Positions 9,335 to 18,416 are shown, numbered from the stretch's first letter. The stretch: DNA of 64,000 nucleotides from Shimia sp. R10_1 (GCF_017744095.1 NZ_JAGHQX010000008.1:124001-188000); one strand, 5' to 3'. Made by a program: numbers and translations. Notes: generated from the letters alone by a model not told the origin.

Positions 9335-10405
9335 ATGGATTTTAATCTGACGGAAGATCGCCAGATGCTGGCGGATACGCTGAGCCGGTTTCTGGCGGAT
9401 CAATACCCTGTCGAGCACCGCATAAAGGTGGCGTATGAAGCGCCTTACCATGATCCCGCCCTTTGGGAGCAGATGGTGGAGTTGGGCGCGCTTTATGCGC
9501 TGGCACCTGAAAGCGCAGGTGGCATGGGTGGCACGGGATTTGATATCGCTGTTGTGTTTGAGGCGCTTGGCAAAGCGCTGTGTCCGGAGCCGGTTCTGGG
9601 CGCGTTGATGGCATCACGGCTTTTGACAGCGGCAGATGCGGATCAAGAAGCGTTGCTGACCGGGGCCACCAAATATGCGGTTGCGATCACAGAGATCGAC
9701 GCGCCTTATGCACTGGAGCAGATTTCCACAGAGGCCCGTGAAACGGAGACAGGCTTTGTGCTCTCTGGGCGGAAGTCGACCGTGTATGGCGGGCAGGTGG
9801 CTGACGAAATCCTTGTGGCGGCACGTCATGGGGGCCGGCTTGGGGTTTTTGCCGTCACATCGGCGGATGCCAATATCACCGGCTATGGGATGATGGATGG
9901 CGGCGGGGCTGCCGAAGTGCTGTTGGATGAAACGCCGGCGCGGCTGGTTCTGGCAGAGGCGGAGGCAGCTTTGCAGGATGCGGTCAACGCAGGCATTGTG
10001 GCGCTTTGTGCTGAAGCTGTGGGGGCGATGGATGTGACCCATGCCACCACGGTCGACTACCTGAAGCAGCGCAAGCAGTTTGGTGTGCCAATTGGCAAGT
10101 TTCAAGTGTTGCAACATCGTGCCGTGGACATGTTGACCGAAATTGAGCAGGCGCGGTCAATTACCATCAAAGCGGCGGCGGAGCTTGGCGGAGAGGATGC
10201 CGCCAAATATGCGTCCATGGCCAAAAACATGATTGGTCGGGCTGCGCGGCTGGTGGCGGAAGAAAGCATTCAGATGCATGGCGGCATTGCGATGACCTGG
10301 GAATATGCGGTGAGCCATTATGCCAAACGTCTGGTGATGCTGGACGCGCAGCTTGGGGATACGGACTACCACCTGAGCCAAGTCATGAAAGGCTATGCCG
10401 CCTGA
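9335..10405 (+). CDS. Acyl-CoA dehydrogenase, PimD-like small subunit
   Basis: A 356-residue acyl-CoA dehydrogenase, shorter and more divergent than its neighbour. Recognisable parts are the N-terminal helical region (MDFNLTEDRQMLADTLSRFL), TVDYLKQRKQFGVPIGKFQ, which is a strong family signature, and EESIQMHGGIAMTWEYAV near the C-terminus. The middle domain lacks the W-x-T/S flavin-contact pattern clear in the partner, as expected for the less conserved small subunit of a heteromeric dehydrogenase. It starts three bases after the partner's stop and is the last gene of the operon; an inverted repeat with a T-rich tail follows. Confidence 0.92.
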   Translation: MDFNLTEDRQMLADTLSRFLADQYPVEHRIKVAYEAPYHDPALWEQMVELGALYALAPESAGGMGGTGFDIAVVFEALGKALCPEPVLGALMASRLLTAADADQEALLTGATKYAVAITEIDAPYALEQISTEARETETGFVLSGRKSTVYGGQVADEILVAARHGGRLGVFAVTSADANITGYGMMDGGGAAEVLLDETPARLVLAEAEAALQDAVNAGIVALCAEAVGAMDVTHATTVDYLKQRKQFGVPIGKFQVLQHRAVDMLTEIEQARSITIKAAAELGGEDAAKYASMAKNMIGRAARLVAEESIQMHGGIAMTWEYAVSHYAKRLVMLDAQLGDTDYHLSQVMKGYAA

Positions 10406-10423
10406 AAGGGGTGAGAGTGTCAG

Positions 10424-10457
10424 AAAGGCGCGCCACATATGCGGTGCGCCTTTCGTT
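10424..10457 (+). terminator. Terminator after the acyl-CoA dehydrogenase operon
   Basis: An 11-base stem AAAGGCGCGCC closes on GGTGCGCCTTT over an 8-base loop, followed by CGTTTCT. It lies 18 bases after the stop and only 16 bases from the end of the convergent YHS gene, so it may serve both directions. Confidence 0.7.
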
Positions 10458-10472
10458 TCTCTGGGTGTCTGT

Positions 10473-10928
10473 TTACCCCAGAATGCCCGGCCAGTTTGCC
10501 AGCCCGGCCTTGATGTTGCCGGGGATATCCTGACGCCAGAGCTCTTGTGCGCGCAGGTTTGCGTTCAGGTACAGTTTTCCGTCGTGCACTGTCCAAGCCT
10601 CTGGAATGGTTGGGGCCAGATAGCCTTTGGAGGCGGCATAAGCGCAGTAGCCGCCAAAAACAGGCGCATAGGCTGCGGGGTTGGCCTCAAATTTTGCCGC
10701 GTTTTGGGCGGTTGCGAAATGCCAGGTTGCCCCATTCCAATCGACCCGATTGGCACTGTCGCCTTTCACCGGTTTTTTCATTGTGAAATAGGCCACGGGG
10801 TCAATGCCGTTGATGGCGCGTGGGTTTTGAAACACCTGTGGTTTGGCGGCAAGTGCTGCGTTTGGTGCGAGGGTCAGAGCCAAGGGGGTGGCGGTGAAGA
10901 GGCCAAGAGCGGCGCGGCGTGTCAGCAT
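10473..10928 (-). CDS. YHS-domain protein with a Tat-like leader
   Basis: A 151-residue exported protein. The leader (MLTRRAALGLFTATPLAL, ending ALA-AKP) has a twin-arginine start followed by a hydrophobic stretch. The mature part is a YHS-type domain: NGIDPVAYFTMKKPVKGD, TWHFATAQNAAKFEANP and YAPVFGGYCAYAASKGY, the last carrying the single conserved cysteine. YHS domains are thought to bind metal; this family's role is not defined. The start at 10928 has AAGGAGA at correct spacing, better than an ATG 11 codons upstream. Convergent with the beta-oxidation operon and unrelated to it by function as far as I can see. Confidence 0.85.
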   Translation of the reverse strand: MLTRRAALGLFTATPLALTLAPNAALAAKPQVFQNPRAINGIDPVAYFTMKKPVKGDSANRVDWNGATWHFATAQNAAKFEANPAAYAPVFGGYCAYAASKGYLAPTIPEAWTVHDGKLYLNANLRAQELWRQDIPGNIKAGLANWPGILG

Positions 10929-11188
10929 GATCTGTCTCCTTTTCAGAATCAATATACGCATGTTGCGGCCCGAAAAGAGGTGGGGTCACCGGGCTGTGAC
11001 CGCTCGTGAAACGGTGTTGGCTGATGGGTGTCGTGTCCTTGAGGTTGATTGGCGCGTTCGAAATGCGCTCAGTCGCTCAAATTCTAGAGGTTTCGAGCTG
11101 AAGTTCAGGGGGCAGGAAACCTTTCATTTACGGGTTTGGCGCAGCGTTTCGGTATGAACGTCCAACGCTATTTCTGGAGAAAATCGCA

Positions 11189-11953
11189 ATGATCAATCGC
11201 CTGTTTTGCGCCGCTGCCGTGGCTTGTGCCTCTTTGGCGACAACAGCTTCCGCTGAAACAATTCGTCTTGTGCAAGATGAGGCTTATGCGCCGTACATGG
11301 GGGCCGAAAACGGGGCGCCGACGGGCATCTGGGTGGATGTCATCAACGAAGCGCTGACGCGGATCGACGCAGAGTATGATGTTGTGATCGAAGCTGTGCC
11401 ATGGTCGCGTGCTGTGAACCTTGTCGAAAGTGGTCAGGCGCATGGTCTGATCGGCACCTACGTGCGCCGTGACTCCCGCCCATGGATCGGCACTTATTCC
11501 ACCTCGCCGATGACGGAGAAAGTATCGGTCTATTGCCGCGAAGGTGTGGCCCAAGAAGGCTGGACCTATCCGGATGACTTTGGCGGGCTGACCTTTGGCA
11601 ATAACGCCGGGTTTGGCACGCCGGGCGATGCCTTCTTTGATATGGTCGCGGGTGGCCTGATCACGCTGCAAGAGGCGCAGACCACCAAGCAGAACCTGAT
11701 GAAACTCGATCGCGGTCGCATCGATTGCTACGTGCAGGAGCAGCTGGCCGCGGAGATGGTCATCAACGAGAATGATCTGAAAAACGTGGTGCGCGTTCTG
11801 GACACCTCTGCGGAGACGGCGCATGTGGGCTTCCGCGGTGACTGGCAGAGCGCGGAAGCGTCTGAGTTCATCGAGGCGTTTGATGCGGCAGTGCAATCCA
11901 TGTTGGATGATGGCACCATGGATGCGTTGGTGGCTGCCACTATAGGCAGCTGA
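11189..11953 (+). CDS. Periplasmic solute-binding protein, amino-acid (SBP_bac_3) type
   Basis: A 254-residue protein with a cleavable signal peptide (MINRLFCAAAVACASLATTASA) and a two-lobed binding fold of the family 3 type: IRLVQDEAYAPYMGAENGAPTGIWVD in pieces, then GLTFGNNAGFGTPGD and GRIDCYVQEQLAAEMV. No permease or ATPase genes are adjacent, so it is an orphan that may dock with a transporter elsewhere or act in sensing. A clear terminator follows. Signal peptide and single-gene layout are seen directly; ligand is unknown. Confidence 0.88.
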   Translation: MINRLFCAAAVACASLATTASAETIRLVQDEAYAPYMGAENGAPTGIWVDVINEALTRIDAEYDVVIEAVPWSRAVNLVESGQAHGLIGTYVRRDSRPWIGTYSTSPMTEKVSVYCREGVAQEGWTYPDDFGGLTFGNNAGFGTPGDAFFDMVAGGLITLQEAQTTKQNLMKLDRGRIDCYVQEQLAAEMVINENDLKNVVRVLDTSAETAHVGFRGDWQSAEASEFIEAFDAAVQSMLDDGTMDALVAATIGS

Positions 11954-11967
11954 TCTCGGTGACAGAC

Positions 11968-12006
11968 AAAGCGCGGCTTTCCGGTTGTGAGGCCGCGCTT
12001 TTTCTT
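11968..12006. terminator. Terminator between the binding-protein and thiolase genes
   Basis: A 10-base perfect stem, AAAGCGCGGC closing on GCCGCGCTTT, is followed by TTTCTTTGG on the plus strand. It sits between convergent genes and is probably used in the plus direction. Confidence 0.78.
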
Positions 12007-12018
12007 TGGGTGCTTGGG

Positions 12019-13221
12019 TTAAAGCACCTCAAAAAGACCCGCAGCGCCCATGCCGCCGCCGACACACATGGTGCAGACAACATATCTGGCACCCCGGCGT
12101 TTGCCTTCGATCAGGGCGTGGCCGACCATGCGGGCCCCGGACATGCCATAGGGGTGACCAATCGAAATTGCGCCGCCGTTCACATTGAGGATCTCGTTTG
12201 GGATGCCCAGAACGCGTGCGGAGTGCAGCACCTGACAGGCAAAGGCTTCGTTTAATTCCCAAAGCCCGATGTCATCGATCTTGAGCCCGTGCGCTTTCAG
12301 CAGTTTGGGCACAGCGTGGATCGGGCCGATGCCCATCTCATCAGGTTCCAGTCCGGCGGCCATTACACCCACATAGCGGCCAAGGGGCTCAAGCCCCTGT
12401 TTCTCCGCCATCTTTGCTTCCATGATCACGGAGGCTGAGGCCCCATCAGACAGTTGGGAGGCGTTGCCTGCGGTGATGTGTGCGCCCTGCTGCACTTGCT
12501 GGCCGTCTTTGAATACTGGGTTCAGGCCTTGCAGGTTTTCAAGCGTGGTGGTCGGGCGGTTGCCTTCGTCTTTCTCCAAGGTCACGTCGTGGAAAGAGAT
12601 CTCTTTGGTGTCTTTGTCCATGAGCCCTTTGGTGGAGGGCAGCGGCACGATCTCCTCGTCAAACTTGCCTGCGGCCTGTGCGGCGGCGGTGCGTTGTTGC
12701 GATTGCAGTGCGTAGGCATCCTGATCTTCGCGGCTGACGCCATAGCGGGCGGCCACGATCTCAGCGGTTTCCAGCATAGACATGTAAAGCGCGGGTTTGT
12801 GTTCTTTGATCCACGGATCGACCAGCCGATCGCGGCGGATGTTTTCGTTTTGCACAAGCGAAATGCTTTCGACACCCCCGCCGATGGCAACCTCCATGCC
12901 GTCGTGGATCACCTGTTTGGCCGCTGTGGCAATCGCCATCATGCCAGAGGCACACTGGCGATCCAGCGACATGCCGGCAACACTGACAGGCAGCCCGGCG
13001 CGCACCACAGCCTGACGGCCAATATTGGTGCCGGTTGAGCCCTGTTGCAGCGCGGCGCCGATGATGCAGTCTTCGATCTCATGACCTTCAAGTCTGGCGC
13101 GCGACACCGCGTGGGAAACCGCATGGCCGATGAGTTCCTGAGCCTGCGTGTTGTTGAATGCGCCGCGATAGGCCTTGCCGATTGGGGTGCGGGCGGTGGA
13201 GACGATGAGTGCGTCGCGCAT
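12019..13221 (-). CDS. Acetyl-CoA C-acyltransferase (thiolase; PimB-like)
   Basis: A 400-residue thiolase catalysing CoA-dependent cleavage of 3-ketoacyl-CoA, the last beta-oxidation step. All catalytic parts are present: the nucleophile Cys in [11 protein letters not shown] near residue 90, the NEAFA loop, the His in [10 protein letters not shown], and the second Cys in [13 protein letters not shown]. Length is typical. It is transcribed after the MaoC gene, 54 bases upstream, away from the ligase/dehydrogenase genes. Shared candidate operators suggest control together with them. It supplies the thiolase missing from the 6-10 kb operon. Confidence 0.95.
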   Translation of the reverse strand: MRDALIVSTARTPIGKAYRGAFNNTQAQELIGHAVSHAVSRARLEGHEIEDCIIGAALQQGSTGTNIGRQAVVRAGLPVSVAGMSLDRQCASGMMAIATAAKQVIHDGMEVAIGGGVESISLVQNENIRRDRLVDPWIKEHKPALYMSMLETAEIVAARYGVSREDQDAYALQSQQRTAAAQAAGKFDEEIVPLPSTKGLMDKDTKEISFHDVTLEKDEGNRPTTTLENLQGLNPVFKDGQQVQQGAHITAGNASQLSDGASASVIMEAKMAEKQGLEPLGRYVGVMAAGLEPDEMGIGPIHAVPKLLKAHGLKIDDIGLWELNEAFACQVLHSARVLGIPNEILNVNGGAISIGHPYGMSGARMVGHALIEGKRRGARYVVCTMCVGGGMGAAGLFEVL

Positions 13222-13275
13222 GGGAAAGTCCTGATGTTGTGTTCTGACTGCGGCTGATGCGTGAGGGCAGCTGTG

Positions 13276-13758
13276 TTAGCCGGCTTTCTTGAGGGCGGTG
13301 GCCTCTTTTTCAAAGCGCAGGTTTTTCCATTGGGCCACGAGCGCAGGTTTTTCCTCGCCTTTGATTTCAACGGTCACATTCCACTGGGTTTCGATCACAC
13401 CGGGCTGGGGTTCTGCATATTTGGCCAGTGTGAAGCGGCCCCGGATTTCGGCACCAGCTTTCACCGGGGCGACAAAGCGGACACGGTCAAAGCCGTAGTT
13501 GATGCCGGTGCTTTCGGATTCCGTGCGTGGCACCGCATCGGCGATCATCTGAGACAGCAGAGACAGGGTCAGGAAACCGGGGGCAACTGTGCTGCCATAA
13601 GGCGTGTCTCGTGCCGCATCAGGATCGGTGTGAATGGATTGTGTGTCGCCGGTGGCCTTTGCAAAGGCGTCGATCATCGCCTGATCGACGCAGACCCATT
13701 TGGACAGGCCATATTCGCAGCCTACGCCATCTTCGAGTTTTAGAATGCGAGAAATCAT
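13276..13758 (-). CDS. MaoC-family (R)-specific enoyl-CoA hydratase-like protein
   Basis: A 160-residue single hot-dog-fold hydratase. The catalytic hydratase-2 motif is seen as FAKATGDTQSIHTDPDAAR (Asp and His separated by five residues), followed by GSTVAPGFLTLSLLSQM. MaoC proteins hydrate 2-enoyl-CoA to (R)-3-hydroxyacyl-CoA, in contrast to the (S)-specific crotonase domain of the 6.1 kb fusion. The region thus has hydratases of both kinds, useful for branched or ring-derived acyl chains. First gene of a two-gene operon with the thiolase. The divergent spacer upstream contains two candidate operators. Confidence 0.92.
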   Translation of the reverse strand: MISRILKLEDGVGCEYGLSKWVCVDQAMIDAFAKATGDTQSIHTDPDAARDTPYGSTVAPGFLTLSLLSQMIADAVPRTESESTGINYGFDRVRFVAPVKAGAEIRGRFTLAKYAEPQPGVIETQWNVTVEIKGEEKPALVAQWKNLRFEKEATALKKAG

Positions 13759-13796
13759 GTGACCGGCCTCCCAACCGTTGCGCTGTGGTCTGCTAA

Positions 13797-13814
13797 ATTT
13801 CGCAATGCGGAAAT
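13797..13814. promoter_or_regulatory. Candidate IclR operator, copy 2
   Basis: ATTTCGCAATGCGGAAAT, 38 bases upstream of the maoC start. Its reverse complement shares 15 of 18 bases with the palindrome before iclR at 4116. Position and similarity support a common regulator; binding is inferred. Confidence 0.5.
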
Positions 13815-13862
13815 TTATTTCGCTTATTAATTAGAAAACGGGATTCGCCACGATCTGTCAAT

Positions 13863-13893
13863 ATGCAGAATGTTATTCTGCATAGCGGAATAA
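13863..13893. promoter_or_regulatory. Overlapping inverted repeats, candidate operator copy 3
   Basis: A perfect 9-3-9 inverted repeat (ATGCAGAAT, GTT, ATTCTGCAT) spans 13863-13883. Its right arm starts a second hyphenated palindrome, TTATTC to GAATAA with a nine-base centre, at 13873-13893. The core ATTCTGCATAGCGGAAT matches the other two sites at 14 of 17 positions once a single base is dropped. It lies between maoC and the CoxG-like gene and could serve either. Confidence 0.45.
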
Positions 13894-14014
13894 TGAGCGA
13901 AGACACCAAGGGCGTGACCCCAATACGACCTTGGTGCGCTTGCGGAGGGCGCTGGCTCTGCATAGGTTGGCGGCGACATGGGCCACTGCGCCAAAGCCAA
14001 AGGGAAACGCCACC

Positions 14015-14542
14015 ATGCATATGAGTGACCAGAGAGAGATTGCTGCGCCAGTGGCAGAAGTTTGGGCCGCGCTGTTGAGTGCAGACACGCTTTTGGCCTG
14101 CGTGCCTGGTGCCAAAGAGGTGACAGGCAATGCCGATGAAGGGTTTGAGGCCACTGTTGTGCAGAAGGTTGGCCCGGTGAAAGCCACCTTCAAAGGTAAA
14201 GTAGACTTGTCCAATCTGGTGGAAGGCCAGAGCCTGACATTGACGGGAGAGGGCAAAGGCGGCGCGGCAGGGTTTGCCAAAGGCGGGGCGGATGTGACGC
14301 TGGCAGCAACAGAAAGCGGCACGCTGCTGACGTATGATGTGGAGGCCAAAGTGGGCGGCAAGCTGGCCCAGCTCGGCAGCCGCCTGATTGATGGGTTTGC
14401 CAAAAAGATGGCCGATCAGTTTTTTACGAACTTTCAAACCGCGCTTGAGGGCCCTGCTGAGACTGAGGACGCCACAGAAGAGGCCCCGTCTGAGGGCGGT
14501 GGCGAGAAGAAGGGGTTGCTGAAGCGGTTGACCGGCGGATAG
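14015..14542 (+). CDS. SRPBCC-family CoxG-like protein
   Basis: A 175-residue START/Bet v1-fold protein of the CoxG type: MHMSDQREIAAPVAEVW opens the fold, and DTLLACVPGAKEV, ATFKGKVDLSNL and LIDGFAKKMADQFFTNF are family signatures. The C-terminal 30 residues are acidic then basic (EDATEEAPSEGGGEKKG, ending LLKRLTGG) and may form a membrane or partner tether. CoxG proteins are classically associated with molybdenum CO-dehydrogenase maturation, but no cox structural genes are present, and stand-alone members are common. A second ATG two codons later is an alternative start. Divergent from maoC. Confidence 0.85.
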   Translation: MHMSDQREIAAPVAEVWAALLSADTLLACVPGAKEVTGNADEGFEATVVQKVGPVKATFKGKVDLSNLVEGQSLTLTGEGKGGAAGFAKGGADVTLAATESGTLLTYDVEAKVGGKLAQLGSRLIDGFAKKMADQFFTNFQTALEGPAETEDATEEAPSEGGGEKKGLLKRLTGG

Positions 14543-14680
14543 GCGCGCGTTGTGCGCATTTCAACCGCACCTGCGCAGAATGTCTGTGCGCAGGTGCACA
14601 ACACGGTCTCGTGAAATTGTCCTTGGCGTTATGGCTGCGCCTGATAGGTTGCTGCTCTCACAGGAAGGGGAGCCGCAGCT

Positions 14681-15604
14681 GTGATTGTAGAGATTGAAAA
14701 TCTGCGCAAGACCTATGCGGGTGGCTTTGAGGCGCTCAAAGGCATCACGCTGACCATAGAAAAAGGTGAAATTCTCGCGCTGCTGGGGCCAAATGGTGCT
14801 GGCAAGACCACGTTGATTTCCACGATCTGTGGCATCACCAAGCCGGGCTCTGGCCATGTGCGCGTTGGTGGACATGATGTGGTGACCGGCTATCGCCAAG
14901 CACGCTCGATGATTGGATTGGTGCCGCAGGAAATCAATCTGGAACCTTTCAACAAGGTGATTGATACGGTGACCTACACGCGCGGCCTGTTTGGCAAACC
15001 GCGTGATCCGGCCAAGATCGAGGCGATCCTGAAGCAGCTGTCGCTGTGGGACAAACGCAATTCCCGCGTGGTTGAACTGTCTGGTGGTATGAAGCGCCGG
15101 GTGCTGATTGCCAAGGCGCTGAGCCATGAACCTGATGTGTTGTTTCTGGATGAACCCACAGCGGGTGTCGATGTGGAGCTGCGCAAAGATATGTGGGACA
15201 TCGTTGCCGGGCTGAAGGCGCAGGGCGTGACCATCATTCTGACCACCCACTACATTGAAGAGGCTGAAGCGATTGCCGATCGGGTGGGCGTGATCAATGG
15301 CGGTGAGTTGTTGTTGGTTGAAGAGAAAGACGCGCTGATGGCGCGGCTCGGGCAGAAAACCCTGCAGATCGACCTGCAGGAGCCTGTGTCTGAGATCCCA
15401 GAGGCGCTCGCAGCCTATGCTCTGGAACTGGTCGAAGGCGGCGTCGCATTGCGTTACAGCTACGACACACGCGGCGAGAGCACCGGCATCACCCGATTGC
15501 TGCGCGATCTGGCAGCGGCTGGGTTGTCGCTGAAGGACTTGCAGACCCAGCAATCCAGTCTGGAAGATATTTTTGTGGGTCTGGTTTCGGAGGGCGCGGC
15601 ATGA
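14681..15604 (+). CDS. ABC transporter ATP-binding protein, ABC-2 exporter type
   Basis: A 307-residue ATPase of the drug/polysaccharide ABC-2 class. Walker A (GPNGAGKTT, residues 36-44), signature LSGGMKRR near 132, Walker [13 protein letters not shown] near 153 and the switch His in TTHYIEEAE are intact. The C-terminal extension (about residues 220-307) is typical of NatA/DrrA-like exporters. The GTG start at 14681 is preceded by AGGAAGGGGAG. It overlaps the permease gene by four bases (ATGA). Substrate is not evident. Confidence 0.95.
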   Translation: MIVEIENLRKTYAGGFEALKGITLTIEKGEILALLGPNGAGKTTLISTICGITKPGSGHVRVGGHDVVTGYRQARSMIGLVPQEINLEPFNKVIDTVTYTRGLFGKPRDPAKIEAILKQLSLWDKRNSRVVELSGGMKRRVLIAKALSHEPDVLFLDEPTAGVDVELRKDMWDIVAGLKAQGVTIILTTHYIEEAEAIADRVGVINGGELLLVEEKDALMARLGQKTLQIDLQEPVSEIPEALAAYALELVEGGVALRYSYDTRGESTGITRLLRDLAAAGLSLKDLQTQQSSLEDIFVGLVSEGAA

Positions 15605-16362
15605 ACTGGTCTGCGGTTTGGGCAATCTATCAGACAGAAATGGCGCGTTTTTTTCGCACCATTGCGCAAAGCTTCATTTCACCTGTGATTTCGACCTCGC
15701 TATATTTCGTGGTGTTTGGTGCGGCCATCGGCAGCCGCATTGATGAGGTCGAAGGCGTGAGCTATGGCGCCTTTATCGTGCCCGGTCTGATCATGCTATC
15801 GGTGATGACACAATCGCTCTCCAACGCCTCATTCGGCATCTATTTTCCCAAGTTCATCGGCACCATGTATGAGCTGCTGAGCGCGCCGATCAACTTTCTG
15901 GAGATCGTGCTGGGATTTGTGGGGGCAGCGGCCACCAAGGCGCTGTTTATTGGCGTGGTGATCCTTGTGACGGCGATGATGTTTGTGGATGTGCCAATCC
16001 AGCATCCCGGCGCGATGGTGCTGTTTCTGGTGCTGACCTGCCTGAGTTTCTCGCTGTTTGGCTTTATCATAGGCATCTGGGCGGGCAACTTTGAACAGTT
16101 GCAGCTGATCCCGCTGCTGGTTGTGACACCTTTGGTGTTTTTGGGCGGGTCTTTCTATTCGATCTCCATGTTGCCGCCGATCTGGCAAAACATCACGCTG
16201 TTTAACCCCGTCGTCTATCTGATCTCTGGTTTCCGGTGGTCGTTCTTTGGCACAGCGGATGTGCCGATTGGGCTGAGTTTGTTGGCGATTGGCGGGTTTA
16301 CGGCGATCTGTCTCGCCGCGATCTGGTGGATCTTTAAAACCGGTTGGCGGATCCGAAGCTGA
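15601..16362 (+). CDS. ABC-2 type permease
   Basis: A 253-residue integral membrane protein with about six hydrophobic segments. It contains the ABC-2 signature around [19 protein letters not shown] and the downstream [16 protein letters not shown]. It begins four bases inside the ATPase gene, the usual translational coupling of a two-component exporter. A short palindrome, GCACCAATTGGTGC at 16396-16409, followed by a T-rich stretch may end the operon weakly. Confidence 0.93.
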   Translation: MNWSAVWAIYQTEMARFFRTIAQSFISPVISTSLYFVVFGAAIGSRIDEVEGVSYGAFIVPGLIMLSVMTQSLSNASFGIYFPKFIGTMYELLSAPINFLEIVLGFVGAAATKALFIGVVILVTAMMFVDVPIQHPGAMVLFLVLTCLSFSLFGFIIGIWAGNFEQLQLIPLLVVTPLVFLGGSFYSISMLPPIWQNITLFNPVVYLISGFRWSFFGTADVPIGLSLLAIGGFTAICLAAIWWIFKTGWRIRS

Positions 16363-16463
16363 CGTAACGGCGTTTTGCGCAAGGCAAGTTTTTTGGCACC
16401 AATTGGTGCTTTCCTTCTGGCCTTGCCTTGTGAAAGGCATGTGCGCGTTCTACATCCGATCAA

Positions 16464-17261
16464 ATGAAACGCTTGAATCCTTTCGCCAAGAAACCGCCCA
16501 CCGTGGCGATTGTGCGCCTTCAAGGTGCGATCGCAGCCGGTTCGCGGGGGCAGCTGAACGATGCCACTTTGGCGCCTGTGATTGAAAAAGCCTTTAGCAA
16601 AGGCAAGCCTGCCGCTGTGGCGCTGGAGATCAACTCGCCAGGCGGGAGCCCCGTGCAAAGTGCGCTGATCGGGAGCCGCATTCGTCGTCTGGCCGACGAG
16701 AAGAGCATCCCCGTAATTGCCTTTGTTGAGGATGTTGCGGCCTCTGGTGGCTATTGGCTGGCCGCGGCGGCGGATGAGATCTATGCAGATGACAGCTCTG
16801 TTGTGGGCTCCATCGGGGTGATCTCTGCCGGGTTTGGTGCCAATGTTTTCCTGTCGCGGCAGGGGTTTGAGCGCCGGGTGCATACGGCGGGCAAAAGCAA
16901 GTCGATGATGGATCCGTTCCGTCCCGAAAAGCCTGAAGATGTGGCACGTCTGAAACAGATGCTGGAGCAGATCCACGACAATTTCATCGATCATGTGAAG
17001 GCACGGCGCGGCAGCAAGCTGGCCGAAGACCCTGCGCTGTTCACCGGTGAGATCTGGATTGGCCGCAAGGCCAAGGAGGTCGGGTTGATTGATGAAATCG
17101 GTCACCTTGCGCCCGTGCTGAAGGCGCGGTTTGGCGAAAAAGTCCGGTTCCGCCGCTATGGCGTGAAGCGATCGGTGCTGCAGCGCTTTGGGGCGACGCT
17201 GGCGCAGGATGCGCTGGCCGGGATTGAAGAACGCGCGGAGTTTGCGCGCTTCGGATTATAG
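16464..17261 (+). CDS. S49-family serine peptidase (SppA/SohB-like)
   Basis: A 265-residue member of the signal-peptide-peptidase family. The catalytic Ser is in VAASGGYWLAAAAD near residue 94, with the general-base Lys candidate in AGKSKSMMDPF near 143-145; EINSPGGSPVQSA is the substrate-binding loop. There is no clear N-terminal membrane segment (MKRLNPFAKKPP precedes the fold), so it may be peripheral or cytoplasmic. Followed one base later by a small zinc-ribbon membrane protein gene and then an ion antiporter gene, probably one transcript. Confidence 0.93.
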   Translation: MKRLNPFAKKPPTVAIVRLQGAIAAGSRGQLNDATLAPVIEKAFSKGKPAAVALEINSPGGSPVQSALIGSRIRRLADEKSIPVIAFVEDVAASGGYWLAAAADEIYADDSSVVGSIGVISAGFGANVFLSRQGFERRVHTAGKSKSMMDPFRPEKPEDVARLKQMLEQIHDNFIDHVKARRGSKLAEDPALFTGEIWIGRKAKEVGLIDEIGHLAPVLKARFGEKVRFRRYGVKRSVLQRFGATLAQDALAGIEERAEFARFGL

Positions 17262-17262
17262 C

Positions 17263-17445
17263 ATGTTGGTTAAAGTCGTTACCTTTTTCCTGATTGGCAT
17301 GGCGGTTCTGGCCATGTTTGGCAAACTGCGCCTGCCGGGGCAGAAGCTCCTTGGAAAGACACGGCTGAACTCAAAAAAATGCCCAAAATGCGGGCGCTTT
17401 CAAATTGGCAAAGGGCCGTGCCCCTGCCGCAAAAACATGGGGTAA
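17263..17445 (+). CDS. Small membrane protein with a C-terminal zinc ribbon
   Basis: A 60-residue protein. Residues 1-18 (MLVKVVTFFLIGMAVLAM) form one membrane helix; the C-terminal part carries CPKCGRF and GPCPC, four cysteines that could hold a zinc ion. The ATG at 17263 follows the S49 peptidase stop (TAG, 17259-17261) by one base, and the antiporter begins three bases after its own stop, so translation is probably coupled. I do not recognise a named family; role unknown. Longer frames through the peptidase gene are artefacts. Confidence 0.72.
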   Translation: MLVKVVTFFLIGMAVLAMFGKLRLPGQKLLGKTRLNSKKCPKCGRFQIGKGPCPCRKNMG

Positions 17446-17448
17446 CAC

Positions 17449-18402
17449 ATGGAATGGCTGCTGGTTGGGCTTGGGCTGGTGATCCTGCTGTTGGCGGGCG
17501 ATGCGCTGGTGCGTGGCGCCGTAAACGTGTCGCTGCGGATCGGTATCCCTGCGCTGATCGTTTCGCTGACGATTGTGGCGTTTGGCACGTCGGCGCCAGA
17601 GTTGTTGATCTCCATTGAAGCGGCGTTGAAAAACGCGCCCGGCATTGCACTTGGCAATGTGGTGGGCTCCAACATCGCCAATGTGTTGCTGGTGCTGGGC
17701 GTGCCCGCGTTGCTGGCGCCTATTCAGACGAGCCATTGCAATTCTCGTCGCAACTACGTGCTGATGATTGCCGCCAGTGTGCTGTTCATCGGTGTTGCGA
17801 CGGCGGGTTTCTTCACCTTTGTCAGCGGTTTGATCCTGCTGGCGGGGCTGATGGTTGCACTGGGCAGTGCCTTTTATCAGGCGCGCTGTCATCGCAAGGC
17901 TGAGGCTGCCTGTGCGATGGAGGAAGAAGAAGAGGTCGAAGGCGCGGACCCGGATATGCCATGGTGGCGCATCGGGGTGTTTTTGGTGCTGGGCCTGATT
18001 GGCCTGCCGCTGGGGGCAGATCTGATGGTGGACAATGCCGAGGTGATCGCGCGCCGCTATGGGGTGAGCGACACGGTGATTGGTCTGACGCTGATCGCGC
18101 TGGGCACATCGCTGCCCGAGCTGGCCACCACGGTGATGGCGGCCCTGCGCCGTCAGGCGGATGTGGCTTTGGGCAATGTCATTGGCTCTAATTTGTTCAA
18201 CCTGCTGGCCATTATTGGTGTGACCTCGCTGATCCATCCGATCCGTGTGGACCCGGACTTCTTTGAGTTTGATTTCTGGGTGATGTTGGGTGCGTCGCTG
18301 ATGTTGATCCCGTTTGTATTTCTGCGACAGGACCTTACCCGTATTTGGGGTGTTGTCTTTACCGCGCTCTATCTGCTCTACATTGCGGTGACTTTGACGT
18401 AA
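17449..18402 (+). CDS. Calcium/sodium antiporter, YrbG-type CaCA family
   Basis: A 317-residue antiporter with two inverted repeats of about five helices each. Both signature repeats are intact: GTSAPELLISIEAAL with GNVVGSNIAN (near residue 69) and GTSLPELATTVM with GNVIGSNLFN. The central cytoplasmic loop is acidic (MEEEEEVEGADPD). It should exchange cations, probably Ca2+ for Na+ or H+, at the inner membrane. Tightly linked to the small zinc-ribbon gene upstream and the SDR gene 14 bases downstream. Confidence 0.94.
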   Translation: MEWLLVGLGLVILLLAGDALVRGAVNVSLRIGIPALIVSLTIVAFGTSAPELLISIEAALKNAPGIALGNVVGSNIANVLLVLGVPALLAPIQTSHCNSRRNYVLMIAASVLFIGVATAGFFTFVSGLILLAGLMVALGSAFYQARCHRKAEAACAMEEEEEVEGADPDMPWWRIGVFLVLGLIGLPLGADLMVDNAEVIARRYGVSDTVIGLTLIALGTSLPELATTVMAALRRQADVALGNVIGSNLFNLLAIIGVTSLIHPIRVDPDFFEFDFWVMLGASLMLIPFVFLRQDLTRIWGVVFTALYLLYIAVTLT

Positions 18403-18416
18403 GGCAGGAGAGCGCA

